Positions 40,801 to 50,680 of a stretch of DNA of 64,000 nt are shown here, one piece after another. Made by a program: the position numbers and the translations under genes. Under the pieces are notes generated by a model. It was given only the letters and a program-made list of their open reading frames with translations. It searched no databases and was not told where the DNA came from. The DNA comes from Henningerozyma blattae CBS 6284. Its lineage: Eukaryota > Ascomycota > Saccharomycetes > Saccharomycetales > Saccharomycetaceae. The stretch is from contig NC_020185.1 in assembly GCF_000315915.1 (NCBI RefSeq), forward strand, positions 2,418,001 to 2,482,000, written 5' to 3'. Each line of letters starts with the position of its first letter. Within the stretch, counting starts at the first letter, position 1.

Positions 40801-41937
40801 TTATTCCATCGATAGTGTGTTCTTGATGGCTCTGACAATGGTTTCTGGATCTGGGAATGCAAAGTCTTCCAATTCCTTGGCGTAAGGAGTTGGTACATCA
40901 GCACCGGTAACTCTTTCAATTGGGGCGTCCAAGTAATCAAAACCTTCACTTTCCATCAGTTGTGCAATGATTTCAGCACCGACACCGAATTGAGGGAAAG
41001 TGGATTCGACAGTGATTAGATGGTTAGTCTTCTTGACACTCTTAATAATAGCATCGATATCCAAAGGTCTAATGGAACGTAAGTTGATGACTTCTACTTC
41101 CACACCGAATTCCTTTTGCATGATTTCAGCAGCCTTTAGGGAGAATTCGACGTTTCTGGTGTATGTGACAAGAGTTAGATCTTTCCCTGGTCTTTCGATC
41201 TTGGCAGTGTAAGGTAATGTGAAATCTGGAGACAAGGCTTCTTCGGAAACATCAAAAGTTTCACCATATAGTAATTCATTTTCCAAAAACACAACAGGGT
41301 TTGGGTCTCTGACAGCAGCTTTCAATAAACCTCTTGCATCTTCAGACGAGTATGGGACAAGAACTTTCAAACCTGGGATAGAACCGTACCAAGCAGAGAA
41401 ATCCTGGGAATGTTGTGCTGCAACACCTACAGCAGAACCGTTGGGGCCTCTAAAGACAATTTGACATTTTTGAGTACCACCAGACATATAATGTGTCTTG
41501 GCTGCAGAATTGACCACTGCATCAATAGCTTGCATGGAGAAATTAAAGGACATGAATTCCACAATTGGTTTTAACCCTTTCAAAGCTGCACCCACAGCAA
41601 GACCAGTGAACCCATATTCTGTAATTGGAGTGTCGACAATACGACGTTCACCAAAACGATCCAATAGACCTCTGGTGACTTTATAAGCACCGTTATATTG
41701 AGCCACTTCTTCACCAATGACAAACACATCGTCATCACGGTCCAATTCTTCAGCAATGGCACTGTTCAAGGCATCTCTGACAGTCATGGATTTAGTGGAA
41801 GCCATTCTAATTCCATTTTTTTGAATTAAATTCAAAGTGTTAGCATGATTGGCCTTAAAGGCTTTGGATACAATAGAACGGTTGGAACTTCTAATTAGTT
41901 GAGAAGTTGCATGGGATAAACGTAAATATGATGACAT
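40801..41937 (-). CDS. PDB1: Pyruvate dehydrogenase E1 beta subunit, mitochondrial
   Basis: The E1-beta subunit forms the thiamine-diphosphate heterotetramer with Pda1 in the mitochondrial pyruvate dehydrogenase complex. At 378 residues it is near S. cerevisiae Pdb1 (366). The first 45 residues are Ser/Arg/Asn-rich without acidic residues, a mitochondrial presequence. The mature part starts [18 protein letters not shown] and contains [30 protein letters not shown] and a [14 protein letters not shown] segment. The C-terminal [12 protein letters not shown] and [16 protein letters not shown] belong to the transketolase C domain. It is in the same orientation as PYC2 and PCS60, as in YBR218C-YBR222C. 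The two unknown genes YBR219C and YBR220C that lie between PYC2 and PDB1 in S. cerevisiae are absent. Confidence 0.96.
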   Translation of the reverse strand: MSSYLRLSHATSQLIRSSNRSIVSKAFKANHANTLNLIQKNGIRMASTKSMTVRDALNSAIAEELDRDDDVFVIGEEVAQYNGAYKVTRGLLDRFGERRIVDTPITEYGFTGLAVGAALKGLKPIVEFMSFNFSMQAIDAVVNSAAKTHYMSGGTQKCQIVFRGPNGSAVGVAAQHSQDFSAWYGSIPGLKVLVPYSSEDARGLLKAAVRDPNPVVFLENELLYGETFDVSEEALSPDFTLPYTAKIERPGKDLTLVTYTRNVEFSLKAAEIMQKEFGVEVEVINLRSIRPLDIDAIIKSVKKTNHLITVESTFPQFGVGAEIIAQLMESEGFDYLDAPIERVTGADVPTPYAKELEDFAFPDPETIVRAIKNTLSME

Positions 41938-43988
41938 TCTGTTGCTTGGATTATTTATGATTTACACGCGTTAAAATGTGATCAAAATGTATGATAGAAT
42001 ATTATGAATGGTTGAGTATGAGTTTCTAACGAATAGATGAGGATTCCTAAAGCAATACAATAATGGACTGTCAAAGGATATAATAAAAAGATAAATTTAT
42101 TTCTCAAAAGAGTTGCTTTCTTGGCGTATGCACAGATCGATATATGCACTATGGTGTTTTTTGCTAAAACAATGCTATGATCAATAATGATCAACAACTC
42201 AACTCAAATCAATATTTGACCATCCATTCATCCAGCATCCATCAATATTCAACCATACCTTAGTTTGTTTCTTGTTCATTCATTAACTTGATGCTATGAG
42301 ATCCTCATCTGTCTAACTTCACCTTGTCCCTTGTTTCTCTGTGTTCTTGCTTCTCGCCCTTTTTCCCACCTCCGACAATTCCACGCCGATTCGGTCACGG
42401 ACCGGTCACGCTAAACTGAAAATCCATGACACAAATACCTATCTATTTTAATTATATTAAAGGTCATGATTTAATTTCAATTGTATTTAAAGATTGATCT
42501 GGAATCCTTTTATTTAATAGAATTTTGGGTCATGACTTTTTTTAAAAGAAAAGAGAAAAGAAACCAAAAAAAAAGTGATATCAAGCTTTTATGAAAGCAT
42601 TAAATACACAAGTAGGAATCCTATAAAGTGTAGCTTAGGCATTTTAAATATTTATATAGTTAGTTTTTTTGATAATCACTAGTTTTTAAAAGTTTGGATA
42701 TTTGATTCATCCTAAACATGAGATTTGAATAGATGGCTATAGATAAATTAGCGCGGGAAACCCTTATAGGAAATTACAAGCAAGCCCGGATAAAAGAGAG
42801 GCTATTCTTCATTTAGTCCCTTCAAAATGAGTTACACTATTTGCCTATTAACAATAAGGTGTCAACTGGTGAAATATTTATTTTATATATCCTAATGAGT
42901 CTTTTTTTCTTTTTACTTTTAGATTCAGCATGTTCTTTTTGCGTAGATCTGATGTTCTTATTGTTCTTTTTTTCTTAAAAGAAGGAAGAGTAGTAGTGGG
43001 AATAGTAACAACTAGAAAATTAAAGTTTATCGTGACACTAAATTTTAAAGTAGTAACTCATTAATATGTCAGATACAAAGTAATAGCAATTAAGGTAGTG
43101 ATTTTACTTGGAAGAAGCAAGTTATTTTTGGAATATTGACATATCTTTAGAAGTGTCAACAGTGATGCATTGATATGAACATGAAAAGGGGGAATCTTGA
43201 GAAGTTACTTTGGAGTAGATTTAAAACTGAATATCTCACAATAAAGCTTAGTGTCTCTACTTGTAATGTAAATAACTAGACAATAACAATTCGATTAGAT
43301 TCGATATTTGAGTTTTCTTTAGCTCTATTCTATTACTTGAATAATAATACGATTGATTTTAATTAGCCAGCTATTTGGGGATATATAATTTTTTGATCTC
43401 TAATTCTAACCTTTTTTCTTAGTTTTGAATATCTTCTTTTTCCTCGTAAGTTGGTCTCACAAACCTTAACTTACACTTTTTCTAATTTGAATGATTATTC
43501 AATTCATCGAGTTTATCTTTTCTATATATATATTTGGATAGTCATCAGAAACGTAAAGCCCGTAAATTCTTCATATATATATTTGTTAATTGATCCATTA
43601 ACTATAGAAATAATAACCTCACCAAAAAGCAGTTTAACCATTCATTTTAATATTCAATAGATGGTAGAAATCTATTGCAATAGGAATTCTATGTTTTATA
43701 AGCAAACCTAAAATTTAATCCAAGTTAATAGTTAAGATGATTTTGTCAGTTTCTTTAATTTTGGTAAAAAGCACCACTAACAGATACTATAAAAAACAAA
43801 CTTTTAGTATCTCTATATAATGTCAATCATTAGTTGTAGTATCACGAAATGTATAACTATAGGATCCAAAAGCATTCCTAAGAAAAAGAAATATATATAA
43901 GGACAATACTATATAAGTGTTGAAAACTATTGAATCCTATATATAAATATTATTTTTAGAAAATATAGTGTCCTTTATTAAAAGTTCA
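41938..43988. other. 2-kb gene-free gap between PDB1 and PCS60
   Basis: In S. cerevisiae these two genes are direct neighbours. Here 2,051 bp separate them. The first 500 bp are the PDB1 promoter, with a more G/C-rich patch at about 42,300-42,420. The rest is A/T-rich without any recognisable frame, RNA gene or repeat. The 69-codon frame at 43451-43660 has no supporting features. Confidence 0.5.
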
Positions 43989-45617
43989 TTATAATTTACT
44001 TTCACGGTTCTTAGCAGCAAATGTCTTCGCAATATTCAGTCTTTGTAATTTACCAGTAGCTGTCTTTGGTAATTTATCAACAAAATAGACTCTACTTGGA
44101 ATCTTAAAAGGTGCTACTTTAGTTGCCATGTATTTTTTAAATTCATTATAATCCATAGTACAACCAGGTTTTAATACAACTGCAGCCTCAACAATTTGAC
44201 CATATTTCATATCATCCATACCAAAACAAACAGCTTCATTAATTTTTTCATTTTCTAACATAATACCATCTAATTCAACAGGAGAAATCTTTTCACCACC
44301 TCTATTGATCAACTCTTTGATTCTACCAGTTAAGACGACGAAATTTTCGTTATCAATGTACCCTTGATCACCAGTACGGAAAAAGTTCTCTCTCTTGGTA
44401 AAATTTTCTTTATTAGCCTTTGGATTATTAGCATAACCTAATGTGACATTTTCACCTCTAATGGATACTTCACCAATCTTACCTGGTGGTAAAATGTTAT
44501 CATTATCATCTAAAATGTATACTTGAACACCTTGTGGTTGGCCAACAGTACCTGGCTTTCTTTTTCCTGGTGGTAAATTATTAGATGTCATTTGATGAGA
44601 TGCCTCAGTCATCGCATAAGCCTCTAATACAGGAGTTTGGAATTCCTTTTCTAATTTTTCGAAAATAGCTGGTGCTAAAGGTGATGAACATGATCTAATA
44701 AATCTAATATATGGGAATGGTTTTGGTTTAGGCATGTTTAGCATAATCATACTAATGGTTGGAACACAACTAAACCAGTTACATTTAAATTCAATGAAAT
44801 CTTGCCAAAATCTCTTGGCACTAAATCTTTCGGGTACTACAACTGAACCTTGAGTTCTAAATGTAGATAATAAGACACCAATTAGCCCATGGACGTGAAA
44901 CAATGGCATCACAACGTATGATCTATCATTTTCAGTTAATTTATAAGTATTGGATATATTTAATGTGCTTCTAATGATATTCAAATGTAATAATGGTACT
45001 GTTTTAGGTTTAGATGTAGTACCACTAGTATGTAAAATCAATGCAACATCACTTGAACGAGCAAATCCCGGAAATCTTAAAGTGTCGTTATTGATATAAA
45101 TTGGATTATTTAATGAAGAATATACGACTTTTTTATAATTATCATTGGGTGCAAAAATATCGTAATCTATTCTAAATCTATCCTTACTGAAATATAACTC
45201 CATAACAAAGCAATCGAATTTCTTGGCAGATATTAGTACTTCAGCTTTTTTATCTTTAGTGGTTCCTTGTGGAACACAGATAACTTTTGATTTTAAATCA
45301 TTTAAATAGAAAGCTAATTCAGTTGATTTATATTGAGGATTCAATGGTGCACCAATTTTAGAATCCATAGTAGCACCTAAAAATGATACTATAAATTCTA
45401 ATCCATTTTTCAAGTAAATTGCAACAGAATCTTGTCTTTGAACAGTATCATACAATGGAGACTTTTCATCTTTAAATACTTGTTGGAAATGACCTACCAT
45501 GTGAGATAGATCTCTATAAGTCACTTGGGTATTTGTGTCTGGAATAATGACAGCTACATTATCAGATACTTTGAAAGTATCATTGAAAGAAGCAGTGTTA
45601 GTACCACTTAGAGACAT
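43989..45617 (-). CDS. PCS60: Peroxisomal acyl-activating enzyme, Pcs60-like
   Basis: A 542-residue AMP-forming acyl-CoA synthetase of the ANL superfamily. S. cerevisiae Pcs60 (543 residues) is an oxalyl-CoA synthetase found in peroxisomes and cytosol. The AMP-binding signature is LILHTSGTTSKPKTVPL at about residues 190-206. LEAYAMTEASHQMTSNN and the adenylate-contacting YFRTGDQGYID-type motif (FRTGDQGYIDNENFVVLTGR) follow. The C-terminal subdomain has GRIKELINRGGEKISPVE and the catalytic Lys in PKTATGKLQR. The protein ends in Ser-Lys-Leu, a perfect type 1 peroxisomal targeting signal. The position after PDB1 fits YBR222C. Confidence 0.95.
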   Translation of the reverse strand: MSLSGTNTASFNDTFKVSDNVAVIIPDTNTQVTYRDLSHMVGHFQQVFKDEKSPLYDTVQRQDSVAIYLKNGLEFIVSFLGATMDSKIGAPLNPQYKSTELAFYLNDLKSKVICVPQGTTKDKKAEVLISAKKFDCFVMELYFSKDRFRIDYDIFAPNDNYKKVVYSSLNNPIYINNDTLRFPGFARSSDVALILHTSGTTSKPKTVPLLHLNIIRSTLNISNTYKLTENDRSYVVMPLFHVHGLIGVLLSTFRTQGSVVVPERFSAKRFWQDFIEFKCNWFSCVPTISMIMLNMPKPKPFPYIRFIRSCSSPLAPAIFEKLEKEFQTPVLEAYAMTEASHQMTSNNLPPGKRKPGTVGQPQGVQVYILDDNDNILPPGKIGEVSIRGENVTLGYANNPKANKENFTKRENFFRTGDQGYIDNENFVVLTGRIKELINRGGEKISPVELDGIMLENEKINEAVCFGMDDMKYGQIVEAAVVLKPGCTMDYNEFKKYMATKVAPFKIPSRVYFVDKLPKTATGKLQRLNIAKTFAAKNRESKL

Positions 45618-47584
45618 TTTTATGGTTTCCTTACCTAATAAACCTAATGCTTGAGAGTTATTGATAAGATAATATATTTAATGCATATGCATATCATTTA
45701 TAAATATTTTATGTATATATATATATATATATATTCATTTAAATAGGATTCTGGAGTTTTTTTCAGCTGCCTCATGACACCACAGTTTGTTGCCTTAACA
45801 TTTTGGGATCTTTTGTTTTCGGTGAATTGTCCATATATCGAATTTGTCAATTTTATTGAGATTTATCGTTTGAAAAATAAGCATACTCTAGTAATCACGA
45901 TTTATTAGCCAAGAATGAAATTATATAAATATTGTGGGATAATTGTAGATCAGTGTTGCTTGCCAAATTTTCTTTTAGTTGGCGATAACATTATCGAAAT
46001 TAGCCAATCAAATAAAAAAATGAATTTCGTTGAAAAAGATAATACTAATGAGTCATCAAATTATGACTTATCAATACTAACATAGAAAGAATGATTTACA
46101 GCTTTTACTTGATATAATTCGAATTTAAACTATTAATCTTGCAAATTGGGAGTATTTTTGAAGATTATTTCTAATTTAAAATGATATTAGAAACAAAATT
46201 TTTCTTCAATTAAGTATATTAAATAAAATAGCTTAGTATATTTTTTTGCAAATTCAAAAATGATTAATACCTCCTTGTCGTAGTGATATAAAAGTAGTAA
46301 TATGGTTTATTTTAATAATTAGTTCATTTTTTTAGAAAAATTTAAAGAATTGGATAATTAAGCTCAAAATCTTAAAATTTTTATAATTTTTTAAAATCCC
46401 AAACTTAAAGAATATGAAATTAAAAGACAGAAACACATCGAATTTGAACTACAAATTTTGAATTCACTAACCTAAATGACTAAGAATATATAGAGAGCTA
46501 AATATAGGCATGATTGTCTAGGGAATATTTGTTAGATATTTATGGTCATACAACTCTTGTGAGGTTAATTAGGTGAAAAATTTTTCATCTATAGACGATG
46601 ATGAGTTAACTTCCCTTATCCAAAACACATGTATAAATTGCCAACATTTTATTCGATACCTAATCCTTGTATTTTATATACTTTATATAATTGTTATTTC
46701 TACTCAAAAAGGTAGGAGGTTTCTATTTTATAAAATACTAACCAAAATAATAATTATTCTCTAAATTATAAATGGCACCAAAACAACGGATTTAAATGTC
46801 GTACAATATTTTTTTTTTCTAGAAGTAACAAAATATAGATATATTTAGTTCTATCTATCAAGTAACGTGAACAAAAATTTATTTATAGGAATTGCATAAT
46901 GAAAATATATATATGTGTTGTGAATAGTTAAGATGTGTACCAAAAGCATCAATATATACAAGAAATTGAAGAGTTTGAAACATAACGAAATTTCTAGTGA
47001 AAAAAAAACAACCCTGTATCAGTTGAATTAGAATGAATACTGTAACAAGTATATAATCCTTTCCCTATAATATCCAGTAACAGATGATTGCATTAATTAG
47101 GAAATTTTTGCTTTATATAAAAAAAAGATTCAATTTTCATACCAACAAAATAAAATGAATTAAGTATGACTCAAAAATTTGAAACAATTAAGCACACTTT
47201 AAGTTAAAAGTAAAAATTGTTAAAAAAAGCACACCCATTAAAGTTATATTTGAAACGATGTAAACTCTTGCCAAAGAAAAAAAGGACTACAAATGTACAA
47301 GATGAAACTAGTTATGCACTAATGAAGGAAATTATAAAAAAACAGCCTCAAATTGGTAGGCTAAGTTCATAAAAACAGATTTACAGAAACGTCGATTTTA
47401 AATTTGAAACTTGCTACGCGTTAGTGGGGGTACTATTTTTAGTGATTACATATTATCTCTATAGAAAAATGTAAATCGAACGGAATCGCATTAAAAAAAA
47501 AAATTACATATACAATAAAAATTTCCAAGTTGGTAAAAACCTAACCATTAAAAGCAAGTAGCAGAATCACCACATAAAAAAAAT
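45618..47584. other. 2-kb gene-free gap between PCS60 and TDP1
   Basis: Both genes point outward from this 1,967-bp A/T-rich spacer. It includes an (AT)n run at about 45716-45734 and the small relic at 46573-46773. No other gene is visible. In S. cerevisiae the two genes are adjacent and on the same strand, so the gap coincides with a local inversion. Confidence 0.55.
46573..46773 (+). mobile_element. Retroelement-like relic (copy 2 of the shared repeat)
   Basis: A 63-codon frame starts KNFSSIDDDELTSLIQNT and ends with TQKGRRFLFYK. The DNA encoding the latter part, 46701-46773, matches 25768-25837 in the transposon-rich interval. The DDELT...NT stretch is reminiscent of a segment of Ty1 Gag (recalled, not aligned), which would make this a copia-type gag relic. 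The frame is short and could be coincidental; the DNA-level match is the firmer evidence. Confidence 0.45.
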
Positions 47585-49285
47585 ATGAGTGAAAAAAATT
47601 TACAGAACAAACCTAATGAGAATAATAAAGTAAAAGAGAAAGTAAGAAATCATTGGGCTAATTTAGATTATAAGACATTAAATCGACCCTCAACATCTCA
47701 AACCAATAATGATGAAACTTTGAACCTTAACAACACAAGCTCTAATAATCAAAAACGTTCCATTATTGACATTGAAAACGTTACAGATGTGGATAAGGGA
47801 AACCATTTGGTAATTGATCTTACGGATGATGCTGAAGAGATGCCCCACAAGAAACGAATCAAAACTGAGATCAAATATGGTCTAAAAAACTCTACTCATA
47901 AATTTCCCGGCTTTGATAACGACTGGTGCTTTAAATTAATCAAGTCCAAGATTTATGATAGTAATATCAATTCATCATCATATCTTTTAGACATGAAAGA
48001 CATTTTCCATGATCCTTTTCTACAAGACACTTTTATATTTAGTTATCAATTTGATTTGGAATATATCTATAGTATGCTTCATGAGAATATTGAACGCATT
48101 TTCATAATTGGCCAAAAGGGAACCATAATTGACTATAGTACAAATGAATATACAAAATTCCGTAAGAAAACGTCCATTAGATATGTTAAGAATCCCAATA
48201 TGTCGAACCACCATTGTAAAATGATAGTAAACTTATACCGAGATGGATCTGCCAAGATTTTCATGCCTTCGCAAAATATGAGAATGCTTGAACAAATCTT
48301 ACCACAACAAGTATGTTGGATTAGCCCGTTGTTATTACCAAGCAAAAAAACCAAGATTTATTCTAATTCTAATTCTAATTCTAATTCTGATCTTGATCTT
48401 GGTCATGAGTTTGATTCACCATTTTTACAATCATTACGAGATTTTCTCAGCTTTTATGAATATGGTTACGTTAATATCCTAGAAGGCTGTTTCGATTTTT
48501 TGGATGATCTAGATTATGCTAGTTTAGATGATGATATTCAAATAGTTTTCTCAGCACCCAAAAACGACCGTCATCACGGTTCAGCAATGGGTCTCTTTGG
48601 GTCTCTTGGGTTATGTGGAAGTAAAGAAGAATTAGAAAAGAAGAAAGCAACACGCTACCTAGCCCAAGTGTCTTCTATTGGATATGGAATATACCAAGGA
48701 AATCTATTCACACATCATATGATCCCTCAATGGGCTGGCTTACCCAATATGGTAAGGAAACATAACGTAATGAATATTTTCAAAGAGTACAATATCCAAC
48801 CAATGGTTGTTTTCCCCACGACACAGGAAATAAAAGATAGCCCTACTCATGGTGATGCTGCTGGATGGTTTCATAACATAGGATCTAATTCTTTTGAATC
48901 GCAAAAAATATTTTACAAACAAGGACCCAATGTGTCAAAAGAGAGAGGAACAACACCTAGTCATTCAAAATATTATATGAAATCCACTTGCACGGATGAG
49001 GATCCCTTTAAGTATTTGGATTGGTGCATATATACCTCATCGAATTTAAGTATGAGTGCATGGGGCACAGACAGGAAGGACCCACGTAATTTTGAAATCG
49101 GAATTGTAATTAAACCGAAAAACGGGGGTAAACTAAAGTGTCATAGCTTTGTTGATTTAATATACAACCGACCTGGATCACGATTAAACTCTAATGAAGA
49201 AGCCATCGGACCAAGATCTGTACTGGTTCCGTTTCCTAAACAATTGGAAGGATATTCCGATCGGGACTTTGCTTTTTCTCAATAA
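47585..49285 (+). CDS. TDP1: Tyrosyl-DNA phosphodiesterase 1
   Basis: This repair enzyme hydrolyses the phosphotyrosyl bond between DNA 3' ends and trapped topoisomerase I. It has 566 residues (S. cerevisiae Tdp1: 544). The two HxK catalytic motifs of the phospholipase D superfamily are visible: His210-Cys-Lys212 in NHHCKMIVN and His460-Ser-Lys462 in PSHSKYYMKS. The first His of the pair is the expected nucleophile and the second the general acid. The late SSNLSMSAWG motif and the FEIGIV strand are also typical. The N-terminal 90 residues are disordered and basic, with a possible SUMO-interacting VIDLTDDAEE. A 6-bp coding repeat gives an Asn-Ser run near residue 260. The orientation is opposite to that in S. 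cerevisiae. Confidence 0.95.
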   Translation: MSEKNLQNKPNENNKVKEKVRNHWANLDYKTLNRPSTSQTNNDETLNLNNTSSNNQKRSIIDIENVTDVDKGNHLVIDLTDDAEEMPHKKRIKTEIKYGLKNSTHKFPGFDNDWCFKLIKSKIYDSNINSSSYLLDMKDIFHDPFLQDTFIFSYQFDLEYIYSMLHENIERIFIIGQKGTIIDYSTNEYTKFRKKTSIRYVKNPNMSNHHCKMIVNLYRDGSAKIFMPSQNMRMLEQILPQQVCWISPLLLPSKKTKIYSNSNSNSNSDLDLGHEFDSPFLQSLRDFLSFYEYGYVNILEGCFDFLDDLDYASLDDDIQIVFSAPKNDRHHGSAMGLFGSLGLCGSKEELEKKKATRYLAQVSSIGYGIYQGNLFTHHMIPQWAGLPNMVRKHNVMNIFKEYNIQPMVVFPTTQEIKDSPTHGDAAGWFHNIGSNSFESQKIFYKQGPNVSKERGTTPSHSKYYMKSTCTDEDPFKYLDWCIYTSSNLSMSAWGTDRKDPRNFEIGIVIKPKNGGKLKCHSFVDLIYNRPGSRLNSNEEAIGPRSVLVPFPKQLEGYSDRDFAFSQ

Positions 49286-50680
49286 AATGACGCATTCACA
49301 TACGTCAATTATATATATATATACATATATATATATTTACTTATTCATACCATGCATAGGCTATAGTGCATACTAGCAAGCTGAGATATTCCGTGAAACT
49401 CTGCGAAACAGGGAAGCGTACCGAGCTGTCTTGAAAGGGAAAAGTTATCCAAAACCTTAAAAAAGGCAAGAAAAATTAAAAAAAAAGAAAAAAAGAAAAT
49501 ATTATAGCAAATATACATGACGTCGCCGGAGATCACAGTGACTAGGGTGCATGGATGTGCAGTCTCAACCCAGTAATTATGCCTAGAAAATTACCGTTAT
49601 CATTAGTGCTGATTAAATCGGAGAATAAATTGCAACAAATCGGGTGAGAGGCTGATCAAAAAGAATCCACATGCAAGCGTGTTTCTTGTACGAAGTTGTC
49701 TGTGCCAGTGTGTGTACATGCTCACGTGCTTTTCCGGAGCTTGTTCCGCGGAACATATCCGAATCTAGGAGCGTTTCGCGTCTGTTTCAGTAGAGTAGAA
49801 TGCACAATGCATACCGAATTGGGGAAACTCACGTGCCTTGGCAAAGGTACAGCAATCCGAAACAGATAATAAAGCGCCTAAGAGTAACAGAGACCACACC
49901 GCAGCGCCAAGTTTCGCCGACGGCGTTGCTACCGTTTAAGGAAAACTCGTAGAAAAGAAGCAAAAAAGAAAAAAAAAGAACTTACTCGGAGAGCAGTTGT
50001 CCGGTGGTGCTTCCTGTTTTGGGGAAATACCCTAACCAATAAACAGTGAGGATTAAGAGAAAAAGAAAGGACTTGCTGCGGAGATTCTCGGACACGCGAA
50101 GGAAACTGAGGAATGTAGGCACTGCGTCGGTTTGTATGTGTATAGGGAATGTTCTGTGGCATGCTGTGTACGGATTGACGTGGGCGGCTGCCCTAAAAGG
50201 TAAGCGAATGTGAGGCTGTGCGGGTGTATCTGAGGAGGGGTAGAAGGAATTCGCAGAAGTGGGTGTGCTTGCCGAATACGGGCATGAAGTGCGTGTAAGA
50301 TCTTTGACTATTCAGACAATAATGGATATTGAATATTGGAGACTGGAGAAACAAGAGTAAGAAGTAAAGTACAAGTGAAATATATCATATGGAACAAAAA
50401 AGTAAATGCAATTGTAATTGTAAAAGTAAATGGAAAAAAAGCGATGGCCAAGGCATGTGAGTTCGGATTAACTCTTTGCTTTAAAACGTATATACCTAAA
50501 CGGGAAGCGGTGAGACTACCACTATTCATCCAATTTTCTTGGGTTCCAAGTTCATTAATAAAGGCCAGATCAAAATCATGTATAATTTTTTCTTAATTCT
50601 TAGATATTTCTTTCTCATCAAATCATCGAGACAAGTTTGTCAGTATATCGTTATCGTATATTGTATATTGTCAAGACATT
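49286..50680. other. 1.4-kb intergenic region upstream of the YBR225W-like gene
   Basis: After a (TA)n stretch (49,308-49,335) this spacer becomes distinctly less A/T-rich between about 49,500 and 50,300. That part contains two TCACGTGC E-boxes (49,721 and 49,831), a CCGCGG-type palindrome near 49,746 (TTCCGCGGAA) and other GC-box-like elements. This suggests a long, complex promoter for the gene at 50681. The open frames here (49929-50162, 50308-50529 and 50336-50596) have no supporting features. Confidence 0.45.

Noticed and set aside
43451..43660. 69-codon frame in the PDB1-PCS60 gap
   Set aside because: Short, A/T-driven composition, no motif and no supporting context.
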